Origin: a bacterium
GTDB lineage: Bacteria > Spirochaetota > Leptospiria > Leptospirales > Leptonemataceae
NCBI GenBank assembly: GCA_024742665.1
Contig: JANSYA010000001.1
Coordinates: forward strand, 882,425 to 946,424
DNA length: 64,000 nucleotides
Direction: 5' to 3'
The stretch's first letter is position 1, and every line of letters starts with the position of its first letter. Below are positions 50,801 through 58,913 of the stretch, one piece after another. The notes under the pieces were generated by a model. The model was not told the DNA's origin, searched no databases, and was given only the letters and a program-made list of their open reading frames with translations. A program made the position numbers and the translations under genes.

Positions 50801-51925
50801 TTCAAAAGCGCCGTCGGGCACGGGAGCGCTCTGGGGCGCGACCGCAAAAGCATTCTGATCGTCGACATCCGCGTCGGAGTCCGGGGTCAGAGCGGCGTTC
50901 TCATCGGACGCTTGTTCCGGGGCGATTTCGAATCCCGTATTCGCATCGGCATTGGCGTCGGCATCCGCAGCTGCGTGCGCGTGCGCGTCCGCATCGACAC
51001 TCGCGTTCGTAGCCATGCCGGCGTCCGCGGGGCCTCCCCCGGAATCTCCGGAGTCCTGAGACTCTTCGGACTTCTCGGATTCTTCGGACTCTTTCAGGTT
51101 ATTCGCGTCCGCTGCATCTGCCTGAGTCGCTGCGGATGCGGTATCAGGAGGCGGCGAGGCCGCTGCGTCTATCGCCCCGGCCGTCGCCGGATCTTCGACG
51201 AAGGCCTGTGGCTGTTCTGCGCCGGTCGCGGCCGCCGCCTGCTCCGCGCTTGCTTCGATCTTGCGCAGCTCCGGCAGGTAGGGGGCGAGAAGGGGATCGG
51301 CTTCGGCTCTTAAAAGATAGAGTCTGGAAAGTTCGGGCGATTTCTTCCGGAACGCTTCGAAGTCTTCCAGCACGCGCCGTCGATTTTCGGCGGCGGCCGG
51401 GTCGGGGCTCTCGCTCGCGTCGTGTTGCAGACCGTCTTTCAATCGATGGTGATCGACTTCGATCGACTTGAGCGCGTTGGTCAGGCCGGCGTTCAGGGGG
51501 CGCAAGATTTCTTCGAAAAACAGAAGCACGAAGCTGCGCCCGTCGCTATAGTCCATGCGCGCGATCAGCGGAACGAGCGCTGCTCCATTTAAGCGACCAC
51601 CCGCGGAAAGGTTGTGTAAATCCGTGCGAAAGCTTTCCGCGCGGTCTTTGAAATAAGAGGCGTAAAAGTACTGCGCGCCAGGATGCCAGCGCCGCCCGGG
51701 ATGCGCCGTGCGAGCCAGTCCTGTTTCGAAATCATACAGGGCCTGAAAGGGGGCCCGTCGTTTTCTGATCTCGTCTGAGATGCTGCGAGCGCGCGGAATC
51801 AGCAGCAGGCGATTCGTGTTGCGATACAGCGAGGCGATCATTTCCAGGCGGCGGTCGCCGGACACGCGCAAGAATTCGGTTACGAAATTCTGCGTGCGCT
51901 CTTCGCTTTTACTGAATATCCCCAT
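47852..51925 (-). CDS. Very large hypothetical protein, 1357 residues
   Basis: An unrecognised cytosolic-looking protein. Residues 1-165 and the last 110 (about 1245-1357) have ordinary composition and are likely domains; the first begins MGIFSKSEERTQNFVTEF. In between are a low-complexity acidic stretch (about 230-420; Ala, Asp, Glu, Ser, with Asp-Ala/Asn-Ala repeats from six-base DNA repeats near 50940-51005), a long helical, coiled-coil-like region (about 420-640) and a basic Thr/Ser/Pro-rich stretch (about 1040-1180). There is no signal peptide, membrane helix or catalytic motif. Such architecture fits a scaffold. No clear ribosome site precedes ATG 51925. Confidence 0.75.
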   Translation of the reverse strand: MGIFSKSEERTQNFVTEFLRVSGDRRLEMIASLYRNTNRLLLIPRARSISDEIRKRRAPFQALYDFETGLARTAHPGRRWHPGAQYFYASYFKDRAESFRTDLHNLSAGGRLNGAALVPLIARMDYSDGRSFVLLFFEEILRPLNAGLTNALKSIEVDHHRLKDGLQHDASESPDPAAAENRRRVLEDFEAFRKKSPELSRLYLLRAEADPLLAPYLPELRKIEASAEQAAAATGAEQPQAFVEDPATAGAIDAAASPPPDTASAATQADAADANNLKESEESEKSEESQDSGDSGGGPADAGMATNASVDADAHAHAAADADANADANTGFEIAPEQASDENAALTPDSDADVDDQNAFAVAPQSAPVPDGAFEIAGPAAPESDDSLAAMATPAADSETAAEGADATLENDSESPEAAREFEEFLAARRAEMEDIERRLNQGLEECQQEIEAIGRVADPVERVDESQAALLADDQYQHYRADLQEILADADQLFARIFALLSKLARRLTVAEMRRFVDHLIEELSQDEAILTREPHLIPRLQNYRNSLREDAPRLLNQIHAQLAEIRRECGQDQTRALREQLEYLQARLTDSLFRSIWPTIFTIYQNLVAQEFDAHVFREISEHLPLERQQRMLAALREGFQSGGPARAAIERKLRGAELAGIGERIQRETATGEVEELPEILARLETNHRFDPVERVREEIREFDAGRPSPTQSQTGRSSPAVQEDASAANSGAGKPGGDAHSEAEAPLDPNQESGWTVERTRALHRTRPDLALEFAGRALSAGEVDAREKELLCELIEELSERDAAMARLYIFHRSVESAGDPRAQLAMIRKFQQILPDAVVQTRESNLRRAVARAPVPGLLNRALKESDRTRRSQQLRVIVKNPHLPGGVRRALQARRDTPADAAFQTAFDSICISPHPAKNKIQLLQTLGALAKARGWLSEQRVRKLEDRIRLYRRISQANQTTAARTVPERRFFARNSAALLQKLRAGRPPAEILKQRDREVYGVAPAPEPTATAQQAKSAAPTRASRSVVTHRKSPTSTTTSTTAKTITRTKSAARSTQPVPMTVEIGAPSPTSASASASPGPLSNASANSNPDNDSSPTVEGRLDQDFMNTPIELEHSAPGDRQSAGAKRGAGSTQQKTRAAAQAGGAKSTPVQSTSAAHKPGSSANTGSAKPGGTRAESGGFFGKLLSRVSGKKDAGGGNKDGKQETISIARLTTRAEKLFLKGDRRDPQQLLEILHTPEDLLELLQGMPEMKKNPAAKRDKAAEAIKSAIAVTVIVPKKNRVLGMPGSLCFPRKDWNNELKRKNLVKSLNALAEKQLPGSEKYNYYKFLAEEIQFNYYQGKYKHGRI

Positions 51926-52028
51926 GCGTGCGATCGAGGCAGGCTGTCCCCCGTTTAATTAGACGACAAACACTTTAACGATCGGCGGGCTGCAGTCAGG
52001 AAAAGCAGGGTCGTCGGCAACTACGGCT

Positions 52029-52397
52029 TCAGGCGAAATCGGAAAAGCCCAGGCAGAGTGTCAGACAGATTACAGCCCACACGATACTGAGGGCCGCGGC
52101 GACTCTGCGTCTGGACTTGAAGGTTTCGCTTAGAATGATGATTCCCGGCAGCGCTCCGATCGCGGACAGGAGCAAACCGATGATCACCGGCAAAAGAAAG
52201 CCGGTGTTCTTAAAGAATCCGAAATACAAATCGGCCATACCGCTTACGTTGGATCGCAGAAGCGCTCCCGTCGCCGCGACGATCACCGGCCCCAGGCTCG
52301 CGCTGAGTATTGCGAAGACCAGAGCGCGACGCTGGGTGGTCGCGCGTTCCTGGTTCGGGCCGCGTTGTTTTGTATCTGCTTGCATGGATTGTTTCAC
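52029..52397 (-). CDS. Small membrane protein, DUF4190-like
   Basis: A 122-residue protein: a polar, basic first 25 residues and three hydrophobic helices (about 26-46, 65-88, 98-120). The middle of the sequence (LPVIIGLLLSAIGALPGIIIL and SRRRVAAALSIVWAVI) resembles the short repeats of DUF4190-type proteins, only loosely. A GTG at 52397 and an ATG at 52385 are possible starts. The DUF805 gene lies 24 bases upstream on the same strand; the two probably form an operon. The gap 51926-52028 holds nothing further that I can see. Confidence 0.6.
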   Translation of the reverse strand: MKQSMQADTKQRGPNQERATTQRRALVFAILSASLGPVIVAATGALLRSNVSGMADLYFGFFKNTGFLLPVIIGLLLSAIGALPGIIILSETFKSRRRVAAALSIVWAVICLTLCLGFSDFA

Positions 52398-52421
52398 AAT
52401 GATTCTGAGTTCAGTCGCCGC

Positions 52422-53054
52422 TCAATCTGCCTGCGGGTCGGGGCCGTATTGATTGGGGCCCGGCGTGCCTTCCGCGAAACCGCATTCAAGCAGTACGGCC
52501 AAATAACCGAGAGGCACGAATAGCAGCAGCGCCCACACCCCCGGTTTATTGCGATCGTGATAGCGGCGCACGGTCGTGATCACATTCACCCAGGCGTACA
52601 GCATGCTGACGCCGATCACGATCATTCCGGCGGTGCCTTCGAGGAAAAGCCCGCCCGGGCCGGCTTCGCTCGCGCCACTGTCCGGCCCCTGGCCGCCGCT
52701 CGCTTCCGCCAGGAGCAGCGCGATGAAGAGAGCGGTGAAGAGCAGGCTGCCCACGACGTAGACGGCCCAGAAGCGCGCGCGAGTGGCCCGGCCGTCGACC
52801 CAGAAGAACGACTTCCAGAATCCGATGAATCCGCCCGGCGCCCCGGCGGTTCTGCCGGCTCGGTTTTTTGAGAACGCCGGCCGCTGATCTATGCGTTCGT
52901 CCGCATCGAAAGTCGATTCCCCGGTCTCGAACTGATTCTCGGAGGGCGCGGGCGTCTCCGGCGCCTCGGATTCGAAGCGACTGAATCGGTTGCCGAAATC
53001 TCGCGGAGCGAAGCGGTCGCCCCGGCGGGAATTGGAACTGCGGAAATCGGTCAT
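52422..53054 (-). CDS. DUF805 membrane protein
   Basis: A 210-residue protein from ATG 53054. The disordered N-terminal 75 residues are rich in Arg, Ser, Glu and Pro. The C-terminal part is a DUF805 domain: FWKSFFWVDGRATRARFW, membrane helices at about 97-117, 141-163 and 176-194, the signature VRRYHDRNKPGVW, and the ending GTPGPNQYGPDP. DUF805 proteins are inner-membrane proteins of unknown role. The frame is open further upstream (to 53183), but that part does not resemble the family. Confidence 0.88.
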   Translation of the reverse strand: MTDFRSSNSRRGDRFAPRDFGNRFSRFESEAPETPAPSENQFETGESTFDADERIDQRPAFSKNRAGRTAGAPGGFIGFWKSFFWVDGRATRARFWAVYVVGSLLFTALFIALLLAEASGGQGPDSGASEAGPGGLFLEGTAGMIVIGVSMLYAWVNVITTVRRYHDRNKPGVWALLLFVPLGYLAVLLECGFAEGTPGPNQYGPDPQAD

Positions 53055-53182
53055 AAGCGTTGAGTCACCCGGAGTAAAACTGGCGGTGTGCGGATTTCCT
53101 GTCGATTGTAAAAAGCCCCCCGCTTCGGCTGAATCCGTTCCCCGCAGCCCTCCGCGCCCGCCTTCGAAAGCGTGGATTTGCA

Positions 53183-53240
53183 TTGACAGATCGTCGCAGG
53201 GAATATATTTAGATATAGAGTGTCAATATTTAATATTGTT
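53183..53240 (+). promoter_or_regulatory. Candidate promoter with A/T palindromic operator
   Basis: In an otherwise GC-rich gap (53055-53348), TTGACA (53183-53188) is followed after 15 bases by TATATT (53204-53209), a possible sigma-70 promoter with a short spacer reading toward the methyltransferase gene. Just downstream lies a perfect 15-bp palindrome, CAATATT-T-AATATTG (53224-53238), in operator position. A second TTGACA is on the opposite strand at 53221-53226. The rest of the gap has no frame. Confidence 0.4.
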
Positions 53241-53348
53241 ACCGGCCGCGTAAATATATGCAGGGGTCGGTCGGATGCGAGCGGCCGCTCCGGATTCGTT
53301 TCCTGACGCGGCCGGCTTCCGAAACGCCGATATGAAACCGAAACGATC

Positions 53349-55142
53349 GTGAGCGCTGAAGATTTACAGACACGGGGAAGCCCCGGATCCCCCGCCGACA
53401 GCGCGGCCGTTTCACCCACCGCGGCGCAGGATCGCGAGCTTCTGGAAAGCGGCCGTCGTTTTTCTGAATGCTTGCTGTGGGATATGCAGCGGCGGTTTTT
53501 CGAGGAGCGGGGCATCGCCGCCTGGCGTTCGGGAGTCGTCCCGGAATATATAACATCGCATCCCTTTCTGGCGGAAGCGTACGCGAGGATCGCCATAGAC
53601 TGGCTGCGGGAAGTGCACGCCGCTCCGGAGTACAATCCGGATCTGCCCGTGCGCATCTTCGAGCTGGCCGCCGGATCCGGACGCTTCGGCTTCTATTTCT
53701 TGCGTGCGTTCTCGAAAGTTCTGCGAATCGAGCAGCAGTGCCGTCCCGATTTTTTTATGCGACCGGGATCCGTGCGCTATATTATGAGCGATCTCGTGAA
53801 GGCCAACGTTGAGTTCTGGCGCGGTCATAAAAAATTCGAGCCTTTCCTCGAAGCCGGCCTGTTGGATTTTCAATGCCTCGATCTGGACTGGAATCCTGAA
53901 GAGCCCGACCGGGAGTCGCCCGAGGCCGCGCATGAGAAATCCAGCGTCGCGCGCGGAAATCCCGTAGCGCTCATCGCCAACTATTGTTTCGATTCTCTGC
54001 GCAACGACGTCTTTCTCGTACGCGGCGGACGTTTGTTCGAAGGTCGCGTCGACGTGTTTCGTTCTCCTGATACGTCGCCTTTAAACGAAACAGAAGATAC
54101 TCATGCGCCCGCCGCCGGCGATGGCACCGCGAGCAAGGTCGACGCGGCCGCCTTCGCGCGGCTTGAATTAGAATACGATTACCATGAAGTCGCAGACATC
54201 TCGAATTATTACCGCGAGCCGGAGTTTAATGAATTGCTGGCGCGCTATCGAGAAAGCCTGGCCGATACGGTCTTTGCGTTCCCCGTCGGGGCCCTGGCCG
54301 TGCTGCGAAAATTCGCGCAGCTGGCGGACGGCCGTTTGTTATTGCTGAGCGCCGATAAGGGTTTCGCGCGGGAAGCGGATCTGCTGCAAAATACGGAGCC
54401 GGACCTGGTACTGCATGGTTGCTTTTCGCTGATGGTCAACTATCATGCGATCCGGCAGTACTGCGAATTGCCCGGCGGCTCGTTTACGCAGTCGGCCGAA
54501 CCCGACGCGAGTCTGAAACTCGTGACCGCGCTCTGGGGGTTTGAGAATTCGCCGGCGAAATTTCGTGTGGCCGCGGCGGCCGACGAATATCTGGGACGCC
54601 TGAATCCCGAAGATCTGTACATGATGCGCAAGAATCTCGCCGCCGGCGACGCGCTGTCGACGCAGTATCCAGAAGGGCCGGAGGGAGCCGTCGCCCGCTT
54701 CGCCGGGCTGCCGGGAATTTTCGCACGGCTGCGTTTCGGCGGTTACGATAGCGAAATTCTGTTCGCCGTGTATCATCGCCTGCGGGAATTGCTGCCGGCC
54801 GCGTCCGCCGGTCAGAAACGCGAAGCTCTGCGCATCGCGCGCGAAATCTGGGAGAACTATTTTTCAATCGGGGAAAGCCGGGATCTGGCCTTTCATCTCG
54901 GCGTGCTATTACACGAAATCGAATACTATCAAGAGGCTCTCTGGTTTTTCGAACGTTCCCGAGAGAGTCAGCCGCCGGACGCTAACACGCTTTATAATCT
55001 GGCGGTGTGTTGCTATGAGCTGCGCGACTTCGAGCGCGGTCTGGACTTCGTGGCTGAAACGCTGCGCCTCGATCCGGATCAGCCCGCCGCCCGGGCGCTG
55101 CGGATCAAACTGGAAGCGGAAGCGCACAATTTCGGCGCCTGA
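53349..55142 (+). CDS. SAM-dependent methyltransferase (MidA/NDUFAF7-like) with C-terminal TPRs
   Basis: A 597-residue protein. IFELAAGSGRFGFYFL (about 103-118) is the SAM-binding glycine loop. IANYCFDSLRNDVF (about 208-221) and VFAFPVGALAVL match the order of the MidA/DUF185 arginine-methyltransferase family rather than small-molecule methyltransferases. The last 90 residues hold two TPR-like units (AFHLGVLLHEIEYYQEALWFFERS; YNLAVCCYELRDFERGLDFVAE). MidA modifies a respiratory complex I subunit in mitochondria; here a protein substrate is only a guess. GTG 53349 is used; no stronger start is near. It is convergent with the cyclase gene, 19 bases away. Confidence 0.75.
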   Translation: MSAEDLQTRGSPGSPADSAAVSPTAAQDRELLESGRRFSECLLWDMQRRFFEERGIAAWRSGVVPEYITSHPFLAEAYARIAIDWLREVHAAPEYNPDLPVRIFELAAGSGRFGFYFLRAFSKVLRIEQQCRPDFFMRPGSVRYIMSDLVKANVEFWRGHKKFEPFLEAGLLDFQCLDLDWNPEEPDRESPEAAHEKSSVARGNPVALIANYCFDSLRNDVFLVRGGRLFEGRVDVFRSPDTSPLNETEDTHAPAAGDGTASKVDAAAFARLELEYDYHEVADISNYYREPEFNELLARYRESLADTVFAFPVGALAVLRKFAQLADGRLLLLSADKGFAREADLLQNTEPDLVLHGCFSLMVNYHAIRQYCELPGGSFTQSAEPDASLKLVTALWGFENSPAKFRVAAAADEYLGRLNPEDLYMMRKNLAAGDALSTQYPEGPEGAVARFAGLPGIFARLRFGGYDSEILFAVYHRLRELLPAASAGQKREALRIAREIWENYFSIGESRDLAFHLGVLLHEIEYYQEALWFFERSRESQPPDANTLYNLAVCCYELRDFERGLDFVAETLRLDPDQPAARALRIKLEAEAHNFGA

Positions 55143-55161
55143 CTTTAGCGGGGTCTCCGGC

Positions 55162-57159
55162 TCAGGAATCCAGGCGCTTGCGCGCTTCGTCCGGCAGGAG
55201 CACGCGAAATCCGTCGCGGCTCATCTCGACCGGCAGTCGACCTTTGCGAAAGTACACGCGGTCGATGGTAACCAAATCGAGCGGCTCCGGTTTGCCTTTT
55301 AGCTGCACGCGATTTTGCTTGGAGATTTGCACCTGGTCCTGCATCGATTGCAGGGTCGCCTTGCTCACCACGACTTCGCCGGCGGTCGCGAAGGATTGAA
55401 TTCGCGCGGCGGTGTTCACGACGTCTCCGATCACGGTCCAGTCTTTGCGATCCTGGTTGCCGACGCTGCCGAAGACCACCTGGCCGCTGTGTATTCCCGT
55501 GCGAATCGCGAGCGGCGCCAGATCCTGAAGTTCGCGAAACTGATTCAGCTGCTCGAACTGAAACTGAATTTCGAAGGCGGAGATGACGCCGTCGATCGGC
55601 TGCCGGTAAATCGCGAGAATGCCGTCGCCCAGGAATTTATCGATGACGCCGTTGTTCTTAATGATCGTGCGAACGCAAATGTCCATCGCGATATTCAAGA
55701 GGCTGAGCGCTTCGCCGGGAGGCAGGTCTTCCGTCATTCGCGTGAAGCCGACCAGATCCGAGAAAAAAATCGCGCGTTCTACGACTTCATTCGGCAGGGA
55801 TTCGCCGCCGCTGCGCACGACCTCGCGCGCACGCTCCAGAACCGTGCGGGGAATATAGGGACTGATCAAACGCGAGGTGCGGGTGCTGTCTTCGAGAAAT
55901 CCGTGGCCGAGAGTATGCGAACCGGAGCCGCTCATGATTTCCTGCCAGACCGTGTGCACGTGGCCGTCTGGTCCCGGCGCGGCGTTTACATGATAGAGAA
56001 TGGATTCGACCGGAGCTCCGGCCTTGTTTTTCGCTGAGTCTTCGTCCGACTTCGCCGTAGTTGCATCGCCTTCGCCGCCGGCTTTCTGTTGCACGATCGG
56101 AACGGGGATGCGATAGTTCGTGATTGCGTGGCCGGCGCGCACGGCCTGCGGTCCCACGAAAAAATCTTCGTAAAATTTGCCGGGCAAAAAATCCGTGAGG
56201 GCCGCGGCGTTCGCCTGGCCGCCCGGTCCGGCCGGGGCGTGGCGACGCACGAATTCGGGCGTCACCGAAAGCAGGCGACCGTCGGGATCGAAAACAAGCG
56301 CGCTCAGTTTCATTTGAGACTGAACGCCGGCCACGATTTCCGCCGCCGCATCCGGCTCCAGAATTTCGCACGGAACCGCGGGCCGTTCTTGAAGGCCGCC
56401 GCGATACAGAATTCCCAGAGGGAATTTCAATCGCGCTACTGTTTGATCGTTTTCGAGAAAGATTTCCAGATTGCGGCGGGCGATGCCCATGCCGTCCAGA
56501 GTCATCAGCACCATGCGCAGACCCAGGCCCGCGCCTTCGCCGGCGACTAAGGCGTCGGCTTCGAGCAGCAATTCCGGATCGTCGGTCGCGCGCGTGTCGG
56601 CGGCCCGGGCGCCCGAATCATCGGCGGCATCGGCCGAGCCGGCGTTCGCACTATCGGCGGAGTTGGAGTTCCAGGAGCGTCCGCGAAAATCCAGAATTTG
56701 TTGAATGCGTTCGAGTTCTTCGGAAGTGGCGGCTCCGGGATTGCGCACTTCGAGAATAAAATGTCGGCGATTGATGCGCAGTCCCACGTCGACATACACG
56801 GCTTCGGGGTCGTCCGGCATATAGTCTTCGATCAGGCCTTCGTCGATGGCCGCGCGAAATTCTTCGCGCCAGTCCGGTAGATCGGTCGTCGTCGTGGTCG
56901 CAGTATCGGGCGACTGGCCGGCCCGCGCCCGGAGGTGATCGAGAAAGAAACGCTTCTGGACGGCCTTAAATCCGTTCGTAACGAGTTCGCGGGTCAGAGC
57001 GAGCAGGGTGCCCTTAAAGCGCGAGTTTACGAAGAGGCTGTCCACCCGGGCGACGGCTTCCCGCAGGCGTTCCATATTGGCGGAAGCCGGCCCGTTCAGT
57101 CGCAAATTCATGCGAAAACGTTCCAGAGTCTGATCGATTGTGGATTGTGACTGGCTCAT
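55162..57159 (-). CDS. GHKL-ATPase-like domain fused to class III adenylate cyclase
   Basis: A 665-residue protein. Residues 45-250 resemble a GHKL/HATPase domain of the anti-sigma type: TRELVTNGFKA (56-66, N-box), LEVRNPGAA (136-144, G1) and GEGAGLGLRMV (207-217, G2), with a low-complexity insertion at 163-195. A PAS-like segment spans about 275-410. The C-terminal class III cyclase has metal Asp468 (FFSDLVGFT) and Asp512 (FLGDG), adenine-selecting Lys508 and Asp573, and Asn582/Arg586 (VVNTAAR), so it should make cAMP. No membrane helix. The fusion suggests nucleotide- or partner-controlled cAMP synthesis. Confidence 0.9.
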   Translation of the reverse strand: MSQSQSTIDQTLERFRMNLRLNGPASANMERLREAVARVDSLFVNSRFKGTLLALTRELVTNGFKAVQKRFFLDHLRARAGQSPDTATTTTTDLPDWREEFRAAIDEGLIEDYMPDDPEAVYVDVGLRINRRHFILEVRNPGAATSEELERIQQILDFRGRSWNSNSADSANAGSADAADDSGARAADTRATDDPELLLEADALVAGEGAGLGLRMVLMTLDGMGIARRNLEIFLENDQTVARLKFPLGILYRGGLQERPAVPCEILEPDAAAEIVAGVQSQMKLSALVFDPDGRLLSVTPEFVRRHAPAGPGGQANAAALTDFLPGKFYEDFFVGPQAVRAGHAITNYRIPVPIVQQKAGGEGDATTAKSDEDSAKNKAGAPVESILYHVNAAPGPDGHVHTVWQEIMSGSGSHTLGHGFLEDSTRTSRLISPYIPRTVLERAREVVRSGGESLPNEVVERAIFFSDLVGFTRMTEDLPPGEALSLLNIAMDICVRTIIKNNGVIDKFLGDGILAIYRQPIDGVISAFEIQFQFEQLNQFRELQDLAPLAIRTGIHSGQVVFGSVGNQDRKDWTVIGDVVNTAARIQSFATAGEVVVSKATLQSMQDQVQISKQNRVQLKGKPEPLDLVTIDRVYFRKGRLPVEMSRDGFRVLLPDEARKRLDS

Positions 57160-57251
57160 AATAGAATACGCGGTGCGGCTTACAATCGTACGAAATTGGA
57201 GTAATTTCGGTAAATAAAAATCCTGCAGTAATTCAGAAAGTTTGGAAAAAT

Positions 57252-58280
57252 TTATGAAAGCAGCTTTTCGTGAAATTCAGTATATACTTCAGGCACGAGG
57301 CTCTTCAGGCGATCCTCGTACTCGCGGCTCGCGCTGCGGTCTCGGACGTCAATGCGTAAATGATGGATCAGGCACAGATAATAGAAGGCCAATGTCGCAC
57401 GCACCCGGTCTTTGTATTTTTCGACGACCGTCGTCAGGTCTCGAGCCAGGCGATCGGTTTCGGATCGTAAATGAGCGATCTCGGGCGGGGCGAGTTTGCG
57501 CAGACCCTCGGTGCCGACGATCTGCGCGTGAAAATAAGCCGGGAACCATTCATAGCTTCGGTCCAGATTGTGTTCGAAGCGATTGTACAGCGATTCGAAT
57601 ACTCCCGCCGCCGGCTCCGACGCCATCAAGCCCGGATCAAGCGTGCGCACGTCGATCAAACACGCGTCGCGATAATAGCTCATGCCCTTTTCTTTTAGAT
57701 CTTCGCGTTCCTGCGAACACAGCGCTTCGCCCAGCAGAAAATGCAGCTGCGCGTCGCCCTGGTTCTGACGCCTGCGCGCGTACAACAAAATATCCGAAGC
57801 GTCGACGTAGTCTTCCAGGCGGATCAAACAGACCGCAAGCGTCTTGAGCAGATTCGTGTCGACCGCGCTTGCGCCTTCTTCTTGAAAAGCGATGCGATAC
57901 TGTTCGGCGGCTTCGCGCAAAACCGCGCGCATAGTTGCGCGAAAGGCCAGGCAGCCGGAGTACTCGCGTTGATCGATCAGAGACTGGAAGGCGTCCCACT
58001 CGTTCATCAACCAGTCGGCTTTCGCGCGACCTTCTTTGACGGCGGTGCGCCGCTCTTCGCGATTGAACCACCAGCCGGCCGCGTAATATCCGCAGAGAAA
58101 TTCAGGATTATTTGGAAAGATTTCGATCAGCTCGCCGAAGATCGGTCGGGCCCCGCCGAAGTCGCCGGTTTCGAGAGCGTCCAGGGCGACGCGAAAGCGT
58201 TCGGCGGTTGGATCTTCGCCGGCGCCGTCGCGCTGGTTCGGAGCGGACTGCGCTGGATTTTCAGATTCGTCGGCGGGCAT
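57252..58280 (-). CDS. TPR-like hypothetical protein
   Basis: A 342-residue protein from ATG 58280. After a polar N-terminus, several helical pairs follow with TPR spacing (FRVALDALETGDFGGARPIFGELIEIFPNNPE; LKTLAVCLIRLEDYVDASDILLYARR; LLGEALCSQEREDLKEKG). The C-terminal third is helical and basic/acidic (TDRLARDLTTVVEKYKDR) without a known motif. Clade-restricted scaffolding protein is my best description. Other in-frame starts exist upstream (ATG 58316, then into yajQ). It follows yajQ by 59 bases on the same strand, so the alaS-yajQ-TPR order may be one transcript. Confidence 0.7.
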   Translation of the reverse strand: MPADESENPAQSAPNQRDGAGEDPTAERFRVALDALETGDFGGARPIFGELIEIFPNNPEFLCGYYAAGWWFNREERRTAVKEGRAKADWLMNEWDAFQSLIDQREYSGCLAFRATMRAVLREAAEQYRIAFQEEGASAVDTNLLKTLAVCLIRLEDYVDASDILLYARRRQNQGDAQLHFLLGEALCSQEREDLKEKGMSYYRDACLIDVRTLDPGLMASEPAAGVFESLYNRFEHNLDRSYEWFPAYFHAQIVGTEGLRKLAPPEIAHLRSETDRLARDLTTVVEKYKDRVRATLAFYYLCLIHHLRIDVRDRSASREYEDRLKSLVPEVYTEFHEKLLS

Positions 58281-58339
58281 AGTGGCGCTGTTGGGATTCC
58301 GTCGCCTGCGGCGCATCGGCCGGACGATCGGTTGCCGGG

Positions 58340-58828
58340 TTAACGGTAGTTGTCGAAGACCGCCGCGAAATCCAGGTCGGCGTCCCGAATCATCTTTTGC
58401 ACGGATTGCAGATCGTTTTTGCTTTTGCCGGTGACCCGCACGGCGTCGCCCTGAATGCGGGACTGAACCTTGATCTTCGAGTCTTTGATCATCTTCGTGA
58501 TCTTTTTGGTCTGATCCTGGGTTAGACCGCTCTGCACGGCGACTTTGCACTTAAACACGCCGCTTACGTTCGTTTCGAATTCGCCCCAGTCGAAGGCCTT
58601 CAAATTTAATTCGCGCTTCAGCAGCTTGGTTTGAATGACGTCGATCAGCTGCTTCATGCGCATCTCATCCGAGGTGGTTAAGTGAATCGCGTCTTTGTCG
58701 AGTTTGATGTCGGCCGTCGCGCCTTTAAAGTCGAAGCGGTTGGCCACCTCTTTGCGCGCGAGATCCAGCGCGTTGTTTAGTTCCTGGGCGTCGACTTTGC
58801 AGCCGACGTCGAATGAATACTCTGCCAT
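58340..58828 (-). CDS. yajQ: YajQ-family nucleotide-binding protein (UPF0234/DUF520)
   Basis: A 162-residue protein matching YajQ throughout: YSFDVGCKVDAQELNNAL at the start, NRFDFKG, the central LKAFDWG, FKCKVAVQSGLTQDQTKKI and the end DLDFAAVFDNYR. The fold is two ferredoxin-like halves. In Xanthomonas and Pseudomonas the homologue binds c-di-GMP and works with a LysR-type regulator; general nucleic-acid binding is also reported. Its presence fits the diguanylate cyclase at 24029-25861. AGGAA lies about 9 bases before ATG 58828. alaS ends 85 bases upstream. Confidence 0.97.
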   Translation of the reverse strand: MAEYSFDVGCKVDAQELNNALDLARKEVANRFDFKGATADIKLDKDAIHLTTSDEMRMKQLIDVIQTKLLKRELNLKAFDWGEFETNVSGVFKCKVAVQSGLTQDQTKKITKMIKDSKIKVQSRIQGDAVRVTGKSKNDLQSVQKMIRDADLDFAAVFDNYR

Positions 58829-58913
58829 AATCGTTTGTTCCTGGTATTGCTCTGTGTTCTAAAGGCGAGCGCGAGGGCGGCGGCAAGCGGTCCGCGAGCC
58901 CTTCACCTGCGCC

